A DNA stretch of 16,362 nucleotides, from positions 1 through 16,362 of the forward strand of contig JAEYPO010000005.1 in NCBI GenBank assembly GCA_023410595.1. The letters run 5' to 3'. The stretch comes from Bacillota bacterium (GTDB lineage Bacteria; Bacillota; Clostridia; Christensenellales; SZUA-584). This document shows, in pieces, positions 9,601 to 15,134 of the stretch. The translations under genes were made by a program, and so were the position numbers. Positions within the stretch are counted from its first letter, which is position 1, and each line of letters begins with the position of its first letter. A model generated the notes under the pieces. That model saw only the letters and a list, made by a program, of their open reading frames with translations. It had not been told where the DNA came from and searched no databases.

Positions 9601-10260
9601 TGTAACCTTAGGATATACAGACTTAAACATATTCAAAGCTGCTTTTGAGTAAAGCTTCAAGTCTGTTTTAAGACCTGATATATTGGTGCCTAAAGCTTCA
9701 ATCTCCTTCTTAAACAGTTTATATGTATCTGGATAGTCTCTATTCCACTCATCAATACGATTCAAAGCAATCGAATAATATGTATCTGGTGATAATTCCG
9801 TAAGATTATCCCTTTTTAGAGCATCATGAAGTCCATAAAGGAAAGCTTGATTGAGATCACCAGTGGTATCAGTTATAAGAACTGGTAAGTATTTTTTCTT
9901 ATACCACACGCGCTTAATGTCTTCTGCAATTTTCTTTCCTATTTCATCAACAGTACTGACTTTTTCTATAAGTTGATTTACAACTTTTTCGTTTTTCGCC
10001 GTTCTGTCCATGGATAACAATGCTAATAAAACTAGTAAAAGATGAGATTTTCCTTTTCCATAAGGTCCCACCAATAAAGTTGCTTGTTCTCTATTTTCAA
10101 TTACAGCAGATAAATAATCATCCATAAAACTTAAAGATGACTTTGTAGGAATATATCCCAAAACTTTCTCCGCCTTATTCAGGCTAAGATAGAGATTGAC
10201 CGCTGTCTTGAAACTACTATTAAACTCTATTATTTCTGATAATGAATTTGCTTTTTTCAT
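6673..10260 (-). CDS. sspC: Large P-loop ATPase of the phosphorothioation cassette (SspC-like)
   Basis: A protein of 1195 residues. The N-terminal ATPase domain has Walker A GPYGKGKS (65-72), directly followed by a hydrophobic helix, and Walker B IYIVFDEF (253-260). The remaining 900 or so residues contain no motif I know; they are acidic-rich and probably helical with winged-helix-like parts. Walker A near residue 65 in a chain of about 1200 residues also recalls the BrxC/PglY ATPases of BREX systems, so a shared ancestry is plausible. I prefer the ATG at 10258-10260, because AGGTGA lies five bases upstream of it; the GTG at 10267-10269 belongs to that Shine-Dalgarno sequence. The gene follows the DUF4007 gene by 12 bases. 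SspC-like proteins provide ATP hydrolysis during backbone sulfur insertion. The assignment rests on the P-loop and on the position between DUF4007 and the desulfurase, so the family label is less certain than the ATPase call. Confidence 0.78.
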   Translation of the reverse strand: MKKANSLSEIIEFNSSFKTAVNLYLSLNKAEKVLGYIPTKSSLSFMDDYLSAVIENREQATLLVGPYGKGKSHLLLVLLALLSMDRTAKNEKVVNQLIEKVSTVDEIGKKIAEDIKRVWYKKKYLPVLITDTTGDLNQAFLYGLHDALKRDNLTELSPDTYYSIALNRIDEWNRDYPDTYKLFKKEIEALGTNISGLKTDLKLYSKAALNMFKSVYPKVTAGSEFNPLAVSDVLPLYKSTSEKLVEDYGYSGIYIVFDEFSKFIESQDGTAAGANMKLLQDICELACDSQNSQVYFTMVAHKSIKEYGKYLSQDIINSFTGIEGRIIEKYFVTSSKNNYELIKNAIVKDSKILETTAQCDQYINEAASRDNFQLPAFKSNFPQSEFESIILKGCYPLNPIAAYLLLNVSEKVAQNERTLFTFISNDEPNSMARFVSEHTIDQEWSIGADLIYDYFSPLFKKEVVNEYVHNIWLSAEYALDKVTSEDHRRIIKALAIVLIVNKEDEIPASHKYLSLCVRGIAADPVEAISELSKLDFIYKKSATGSYVFKTRAGSELKAEIRKQRELKGDNVDYSKALLSITGKYFVIPRKYNTLHMMTRYFTHEYMFAEDFLRIDSAEAIMSDCTGDGKVITLYSFLGIKQEEIKKHFASLNEPRLVVICPKKGIKVQKQLKDYEIISELRNNQVFTNNNEILIKELPLMVEDLSAELEVILADVYEDDSDTRVLYLEEEKVKNVKAGNEEFAVNSSCEAVYTKTPHINNEMVNRTLISTAQTKKTRLNIIQAIMAHEDTPEYYEGSNQEASVYRSLFCVTGIVDNEYPGPIRDVIDEINTFVDGCSDSKVFMRKLIDTLTKPPYGMRAGVIPFYLTYVLSIRREDIIIYFSNKEMQLSTDIIVNMCEQPDDYAIYVSKEDLQKEKYISELNKLFQVEENRNLSANRIKDIFICMQRWFRALPQASRNAMNLEKYVENSIINEAMLEMKRVMQKVEFNPFEILFVEFPEAFGTKSLEETFKVIDDCKTYYDDYFDWILEEATSQIFLLWDEKRKQDLFHTLKEWYEKQSKRSKQCLYNGRMTNFMSCLETLDVYNNSEVSKKVVKAVTGVYIENWNTGAIEEFASDLKNVKQEIESIRDDAFTGELTLSFTGRNGEEITKLYSHSNESTGSVLRNIIEETLDEYDDLSVNDRVSILLEMIEKIIK

Positions 10261-10272
10261 TTTTTTCACCTA

Positions 10273-11133
10273 TCAATGGTTTTTGTAATATTCTTCTAAC
10301 ACCTTGTCAGGCTGTTCCATCTTATTTGTTGGGTAAATCATATCCAATCCAGCAGTTCTATCCACTCTGATATAACCCTCAGCATCCAATCGATCAAAAT
10401 AATCATTTGCCATAACACTTGACATATTGTAAATTTTTGCCAGACCATTATCACCCGTGATTACTTGTTCAATAGATATACTGTCTATTTCTTTTAAGCT
10501 TGTTGATAACTCATATAAAACAATTTCCTCAGCAAAATTCTTTTTGCTTGGTCTATTCTTAATATATCTGCTCTCAACTTTACGAACTAAGGAAAGGCGC
10601 GCAAATGGAGACACACTTTTATCCTCTGGATCTGTTTTCGCCTTATCTTTGCTATACATATTAAGGAGAACATCAACATCATTGCTTAAGGACTTTTCAG
10701 AAAAACTTTGACCTTCAGCATATTTTTTAATTTCCCTCAAAAGAATTCCTTCTATCTCGCTCTTATCAAGGTCTTCGGCATCACAACGATTAAAATACAT
10801 ATACCACGTTGTTGCATCATCTCTATTTTTTGCTATCTGAGAATGCAAAATCCATAATGTAAAATCTTTCTCTAAATAAGGATCATATAATACAACCAAT
10901 TTACCTAGATTAGATAATTCAGTTCCAGCCTTATTGGTTAACCCCAATGCTCTCATCCAATATCTCAAGGACTTAACCATGTTACTACCTATACCAAATA
11001 TATCTGTTGCATCTTTTCTAACGAACGCATTAGGTTTAGTTGGTAACTCCAATAATGCCTTATTAATCCATCCCTCTCGTAAGGCAAACTTTTCATGTCC
11101 TTGAAGTTTTATTTGCACTTTTTCTCTTGCCAT
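10273..11133 (-). CDS. sspB: DUF4007 family protein, SspB-like
   Basis: A 286-residue DUF4007 protein. Characteristic stretches are GHEKFALREGW (12-22), the helix-turn-helix-like FGIGSNMVKSLRYWMRALGL (46-65), LWILHSQIAK near residue 93, and a C-terminal winged-helix-like region (YNMSSVMANDYFDRLDAEGYIRVDR in consecutive halves around 235-260). DUF4007 genes accompany PAPS-reductase-like genes in phosphorothioation loci; SspB has been reported to nick DNA to allow sulfur insertion on one strand. The HTH-like segments suggest it contacts DNA here, and I cannot point to a nuclease active site. It starts one base after the SspD-like stop codon, with its AAGAGG site inside that gene, and is followed 12 bases later by the ATPase gene. 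No truncation is seen; it reaches the usual family length of about 280-310 residues. Confidence 0.85.
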   Translation of the reverse strand: MAREKVQIKLQGHEKFALREGWINKALLELPTKPNAFVRKDATDIFGIGSNMVKSLRYWMRALGLTNKAGTELSNLGKLVVLYDPYLEKDFTLWILHSQIAKNRDDATTWYMYFNRCDAEDLDKSEIEGILLREIKKYAEGQSFSEKSLSNDVDVLLNMYSKDKAKTDPEDKSVSPFARLSLVRKVESRYIKNRPSKKNFAEEIVLYELSTSLKEIDSISIEQVITGDNGLAKIYNMSSVMANDYFDRLDAEGYIRVDRTAGLDMIYPTNKMEQPDKVLEEYYKNH

Positions 11134-11134
11134 A

Positions 11135-12865
11135 TCATGTCCTCTTTATTCCAAGCACTTTTCTCATATAACATCCTGCATTAAAATGATCAACGCATTC
11201 AGTACATCTTTTGCACTTCTGTTCGTCGATAGTGTAAATATTTTTTCCTGTTCCGTCATCCTTAACACTAATCGCATCGTATTTGCATACGCTCTCGCAT
11301 GCCTTACAGCCAAGACACATCTGATACTTAGTCAATTGGCATTGAATCTTTCCTTCTGCTACTGATAACGTCTTGGCCTTTGCTATATGAATATCTTTTA
11401 TAGTAACTTTTAACTTAGTACTTCCCTGACGACCTTGAAGAATTAAGACAACCTTTCCAGCCTTATTCATCACAAATACTTCTCCAAGCCTCTTATTTCC
11501 AACTTCTTTATTTATAAATCCAAAAGGCCTAAACAATTCATATAGTTCATCTGTTATTGGTCTCTGCAAATCATAATTAAATGCATTTTCATCGGTTGCA
11601 CATGGTTCAAAAGATACAACTGATGTCTGTGCAGCTGCCAGCCCATTTCCACCTTGTCTAGCCTTCCATCCACCTTCGCTAACATATTCTTCAGGATCCG
11701 GCTTGCCAATCTGTTTTGCAAAGTCAACCAATAACTGATGCCAATGAACATATTGCTCATACATATGGACCTTAGCCAAAAACTCAGACCAGCCGCCATT
11801 ATTAGGGCAGCACCAGCATCCCACACGGGTCCACCCTAACCGATAAGCAAAATTAAAATCGATTCGTGTTGATAAAATGTATAACCACACATCATAATCA
11901 ATCCAGTCAATAATCGGTGATGCAACCGTCTGCTTTGAAATCTTAGGACTTTCGCTTTCTCTTTCATACTTGCTTCGGCTCGCAGATTCATTATGTCTTA
12001 TTCCCTGAAAACTAAGAATATTGTTTTTATCTTTAAAAGCTGAAGCAATTGTTTTTTGAATAGCACCAGTTTTAAATACGGTGCAACACCATCTCATTAC
12101 TCTGCTCGGAGGACCAACAACATTGCATAAGTCCTCAAAGTTTTTTTCTCTATTTTTAGCAGTTAATACTCTTACGCCTTGTGATTCATCATTCTTATTA
12201 AATCGTTTTTTATATTCCAACGTATAAGGGAACTCAAGCGTTGTATCTCCAAAAATATGAAGGACCTTATTTGTACCAAGCGCTCTATTCACAATATGTG
12301 AAGTGACAGTAGAATCCTTTCCTCCGCTAAATGAAACCATCATATCTTCAACAGAATATCTATCCATATACTGCTGAACAAAATAAACAGCCTCTTCTGT
12401 TATATAGTTATATCTGTCTGCATTTGCTTGAATATACTTCTTAACGAATTTATTAAAAAATGAATAATCTATTTTTTCTACGTATGCGTCATAGATATCC
12501 TTTATTTTTTTTATTTCTTCTATCGGTAACTTGTTCAAATTCGAAACCGATAATTTTACTTTCTTTCCATCTTTAATGTAAAAGCCGTTAGCTGCCCATA
12601 CAGATGATGTCAGATATTCATCAGGTTTATTCTTTGTAATTATTGATAAAAGAACATTTTCTTCCGGGAACACCGGTCTTAAATCAGTCGCAATATACTT
12701 ACCCTCACTACCACAAGTCGGACAGTTTTTTTCAAAAATAGGTATATTACATTTTTCACACCAATATATAGTTGAGGACTTTTCAGTCTTACATCCGCAA
12801 CTTTCTTTTATGCATTTGTCCCCTAGCATAGGTACCTTGCACTTAGGGCATATTTTTTCTATCAT
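11135..12865 (-). CDS. sspD: PAPS-reductase-family protein with zinc ribbons and dicluster ferredoxin domain, SspD-like
   Basis: A 576-residue multi-domain protein. Residues 6-51 hold zinc-ribbon cysteine pairs (C6/C9, C18/C23/C25, C36/C39, C48/C51). The central PP-loop ATP-pyrophosphatase domain shows SGGKDS (180-185), DTTLEF (207-212), RWCC (258-261), GIRHNES (288-294) and GCWCCPN (349-355); the two CC pairs resemble the cysteines that hold the Fe-S cluster of DndC-type enzymes. The C-terminus is a 2x[4Fe-4S] ferredoxin: C517, C520, C523, C527 and C551, C554, C557, C565. Its presumed job is to activate the DNA backbone with ATP and insert sulfur supplied by the desulfurase. DndC and simple PAPS reductases usually lack the flanking domains, which are more familiar from archaeal PAPS-reductase-like proteins. 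It starts 26 bases after the broken regulator, with AGGGA about nine bases before the ATG, and ends one base before the DUF4007 gene. A sulfate-assimilation role is unlikely in this neighbourhood. Confidence 0.86.
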   Translation of the reverse strand: MIEKICPKCKVPMLGDKCIKESCGCKTEKSSTIYWCEKCNIPIFEKNCPTCGSEGKYIATDLRPVFPEENVLLSIITKNKPDEYLTSSVWAANGFYIKDGKKVKLSVSNLNKLPIEEIKKIKDIYDAYVEKIDYSFFNKFVKKYIQANADRYNYITEEAVYFVQQYMDRYSVEDMMVSFSGGKDSTVTSHIVNRALGTNKVLHIFGDTTLEFPYTLEYKKRFNKNDESQGVRVLTAKNREKNFEDLCNVVGPPSRVMRWCCTVFKTGAIQKTIASAFKDKNNILSFQGIRHNESASRSKYERESESPKISKQTVASPIIDWIDYDVWLYILSTRIDFNFAYRLGWTRVGCWCCPNNGGWSEFLAKVHMYEQYVHWHQLLVDFAKQIGKPDPEEYVSEGGWKARQGGNGLAAAQTSVVSFEPCATDENAFNYDLQRPITDELYELFRPFGFINKEVGNKRLGEVFVMNKAGKVVLILQGRQGSTKLKVTIKDIHIAKAKTLSVAEGKIQCQLTKYQMCLGCKACESVCKYDAISVKDDGTGKNIYTIDEQKCKRCTECVDHFNAGCYMRKVLGIKRT

Positions 12866-12891
12866 GTTTACACATCCCTGCTAATCATTTT

Positions 12892-13052
12892 TTATTCTGC
12901 ACGAACGACATCGCAAATATCAATAGAAACTTCCTGACCTTTGTTAAGCTTTGTAATTGTCCCAGCAGCAATATACAAAGTTCTCTAAATTCCTGCTTGC
13001 TCATTTCTCTTTCCGCCAACAAAATCCATAATTTTTTATAACTAATCTTCAT
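12892..13052 (-). pseudogene. XRE-family (Cro/CI-type) regulator with a one-base deletion
   Basis: The ATG at 13050-13052 has a GAGG site nine bases upstream and begins MKISYKKLWILLAEREMSKQ, a typical start of the short XRE repressors of Clostridia. The frame breaks after residue 26 (...EFRELC). In the next frame the missing half appears: IAAGTITKLNKGQEVS, the HTH recognition helix, then IDICDVVRAE and a TAA at 12892-12894. Restoring one A near 12973-12975 (TGTAATATTGCT instead of TGTATATTGCT) joins the two halves as RELCNIAAGTITK. Even restored, the product is about 53 residues, shorter than the usual 65-75, so its C-terminal end is also worn or missing. The unrepaired frame would run on to a TGA at 12885-12887 and lacks the recognition helix. 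It stands first in the operon, 26 bases before the SspD-like gene, so it probably once controlled the cassette. Confidence 0.72.
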
Positions 13053-13102
13053 CGATTCATCCTCTATGCTATATCCATGCAAAAATAGTAACTGCATCTT
13101 GA

Positions 13103-13111
13103 ATTATAGCA
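13103..13111 (-). promoter_or_regulatory. Extended -10 promoter of the defence operon
   Basis: The minus strand reads TGcTATAAT (TATAAT at 13103-13108, TG at 13110-13111), a perfect extended -10 element, with no good -35 at the usual spacing. Transcription would start near 13096, giving a leader of about 44 bases to the regulator ATG. A second TATAAT lies at 13119-13124 with an even weaker -35. A start here also argues against using the in-frame ATG at 13095-13097 for the regulator. Confidence 0.5.
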
Positions 13112-13290
13112 TATAGAGATTATAGAATCATCAAAAACATAAAATGTTATTAAGTTCTTGTGATTTTTCTGCATCTGGTTGAAAATGGGTTGTATTTTCT
13201 TGTCTAATAATTCTTACCCTGTCCTCTCCAGTTTTTATTCTTCACTTTACTAAAATTATACTCACATCGTGTCCTAAAAAACGGACTCAA

Positions 13291-13363
13291 ACAACGTTTT
13301 ACAACGTTTTACATCCATTTAATCACCCTTTAATTGTTACCAAAATATAATTACATCCATTTA
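13291..13363. repeat. Short direct repeats between the ATPase remnant and the defence operon
   Basis: A 10-base unit, acaacgtttt, occurs twice in perfect tandem at 13291-13310. An 11-base unit, acatccattta, follows at 13311-13321 and recurs at 13353-13363. The repeats lie about 180 bases upstream of the predicted operon promoter. They could be regulator-binding sites, but nothing in the sequence proves it. Confidence 0.45.
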
Positions 13364-13366
13364 TTT

Positions 13367-14120
13367 CTACCCTTCTATACTTCCCGGATTAAGCAAGAAC
13401 TCATAAATGTTCACCGTCAAAATTCCATTATCATCATAATGAGTTGGAACTATATCCTTCGTCACTACAATTTTCTTAAAGGAATCATCTATTTTTCTAA
13501 ACGGTCTTATCTCTTGATTTCTTTTTGCTTCGTCCGGAAGAGAATATGCAGACTGAATATAATATCTTGCCGAACCAAGGTTACACACAAAATCCACTTC
13601 TAGAGCTTTTCTAACTACTTTTCCATCCTTATCCTTTTCTGCAATTGGTACAACACCTACATCTACACTATATCCACGCATTCGAAGCCATTATAAATAA
13701 CATTCTCCATAGAATGTGTCTGCTCAAACTGTCGAAAATTTATCCTCGCATTGCGAAGCCCTAAATCTGAAAAATAATATTTCTTCGGAGTTTCGATATA
13801 TGCCTTTCCCTTAATGTCATATCTCTGTACAGACTCTATCAAAAAAGAATTTTCAAAATAATCTAAATATTTCTTGATAGTTTTTGCTGTAATACTTGAT
13901 TTCTTAACTGTCTTAAAAGTATTTTTTAATTTTTCCGGATTAGTAAGAGAACCAATTGCAGAAGAGAGGATATTTAACAAATCTTCTAGCTCCCTTGGTT
14001 CTTAACTCTATTTCTCTTAAATATGTCTGTGATATAGATTTCATCAAACAGATTCTGTAACACGGTTGCTTTACGTTTGCTCCTGTTTTGAATTATTATA
14101 CTTCGACATATAAAATCCAT
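13367..14120 (-). pseudogene. Remnant of an AAA ATPase with DUF4143 C-terminal domain
   Basis: Three consecutive pieces in three frames add up to the C-terminal half of a DUF4143-type ATPase. Piece one, from about 14120, contains LFDEIYITDIFKRNRVKN. Piece two (about 13990-13690) contains LEDLLNILSSAIGS, KKYLDYFENSFLI and KKYYFSDLGLRNARINFRQ. Piece three (13689-13367) contains MRGYSVDVGVVPI and a nuclease-like LEVDFVCNLG, ending LLNPGSIEG. Each junction is explained by one lost base: one between about 13988 and 14002, the other near 13688 (TATAATGGCTT where TATAATGAGCTT would continue the frame). The N-terminal P-loop domain is absent upstream. Such ATPases are common, often mobile genes of unknown role in gut Clostridia. 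It is on the same strand as the defence operon but separated by about 310 bases and a promoter, so it is most likely debris flanking the island. Confidence 0.78.
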
Positions 14121-14333
14121 CTTATGTCGCTCTTGTAACAGCCTAGTACATCAGCCCCTGCTGTAAAAATGTTCAATATCACTATAACCCACTTAAAAGC
14201 TGAAGGGGACTAAATTAGCGCACCACATAGCGTGTGTTCTTTCACTATTTACCTATTTTGGCAAATACTCATAATCAATTAGAGGGTTATATGGTCTTAA
14301 TCGCATGATAATGTCCTCCACAAATTAGAATTG

Positions 14334-14834
14334 TCAATTAGCCTTTCCGTATATCACAAAAACATAAGACTGAATAGAATCAGCATAGCACTCCTTAATA
14401 AAGTTAAGTTTTTGAAATAAGGAGATGCTTTGGTCATTGTCTTTCTCAACCAATGCAACAATATCGACAGACGGATAATGGTTTTGCAACTGTGCGGTAA
14501 CTTCCTTCAATATCTCATATGCGTATCCTTGTTTTTGGAATACAGGCGCAATTGTAATACCAAGGGTGAAACAGTTCTCCTCCTCCGTGAAGAACACGCT
14601 AATATCACCTATCATTTCACATGTTTCATTACATACTATGGCATAATGCTGTTCTTTTTCTTTAGATAAGAAAGTACTGTGGGAGTAGTTCTGGATAAAC
14701 TTTTGTATGTACTCCGTGCTTGTATCTTCATACCTTTGATATAAATTACATTTGCTGTCATTGCGATAAGCATACAGTGTGTCTATGTCCGCACTACAGA
14801 AATTCCGTAGATAAAGTCGTGGTGTTCGTAGCAC
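14334..14834 (-). CDS. GNAT-family N-acetyltransferase (RimJ/RimL-like)
   Basis: A complete 166-residue acetyltransferase of the GNAT_3 kind. It begins MLRTPRLYLRNFCSADIDTL, the usual RimJ-like start, and contains the acetyl-CoA-binding region GITIAPVFQKQGYAYEIL (motif A, with QKQGYA at about 110-115) and the motif B segment NDQSISLFQKLNF. Homologues acetylate N-terminal amino groups, antibiotics or small amines; the substrate here cannot be told. The start is a GTG at 14832-14834 with a GGAGGAG site about seven bases upstream; no better ATG is in frame. It stands alone between the lysS terminator and the ATPase remnant. A weak promoter candidate (ATGACA, 17 bases, TATATG) lies upstream. Confidence 0.85.
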   Translation of the reverse strand: MLRTPRLYLRNFCSADIDTLYAYRNDSKCNLYQRYEDTSTEYIQKFIQNYSHSTFLSKEKEQHYAIVCNETCEMIGDISVFFTEEENCFTLGITIAPVFQKQGYAYEILKEVTAQLQNHYPSVDIVALVEKDNDQSISLFQKLNFIKECYADSIQSYVFVIYGKAN

Positions 14835-14980
14835 TTTAATTCTCCTCCCATAAATCTATTTTTCGTTTACCCATATAATTGAACTACGTTAAATTGTCAT
14901 CTCTCGTTCTAAAGATCTCGGTCAATTCAAATTCTACAGTCTCTTATATTATCGGTTCTTTTTCATCCAAAATCAACACA

Positions 14981-15023
14981 AAACGCAAAAAGACCACTTC
15001 CAAGTCTACGCTTGAAAGTGGTC
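14981..15023 (-). terminator. Rho-independent terminator downstream of lysS
   Basis: The arms gaccactt-c-caag (14992-15004) and cttg-a-aagtggtc (15011-15023) form a 13-base stem with a six-base loop. On the minus strand the single mismatch becomes a G-U wobble, and the stem is followed by TTTTT and a further T-rich stretch (14981-14991). The plus strand lacks a T run after the stem, so the terminator acts on minus-strand transcripts, that is lysS, whose stop codon lies about 110 bases before it. The rest of 14835-15134 shows no gene. Confidence 0.85.
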
Positions 15024-15134
15024 CATATTCTCAGTTGTTTGCATTGTGCCCTTTTACATATCCCTACATTATGCACCATATATATTTACATAAGCATGAG
15101 ACCAAAAAGTCTACAAACCCGATAAATACTGAAC

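Noticed and set aside
12885..13097. A 70-residue protein read straight through from the ATG at 13095-13097
   Set aside because: The upstream ATG sits at the predicted transcription start without a ribosome binding site, and the second half is the out-of-frame reading of an XRE recognition helix. The frameshifted regulator explains the sequence better.
13334..13603. Plus-strand open frame of 89 codons
   Set aside because: It is antisense to the DUF4143 remnant, is AT-rich and has no domain or Shine-Dalgarno support.
14152..14210. Imperfect inverted arms (cccctgctgtaaaa / ttaaaagctgaagggg) as an insertion-sequence end
   Set aside because: Pairing needs a three-base bulge, and no transposase gene, target duplication or second end is visible, so an IS call cannot be supported.
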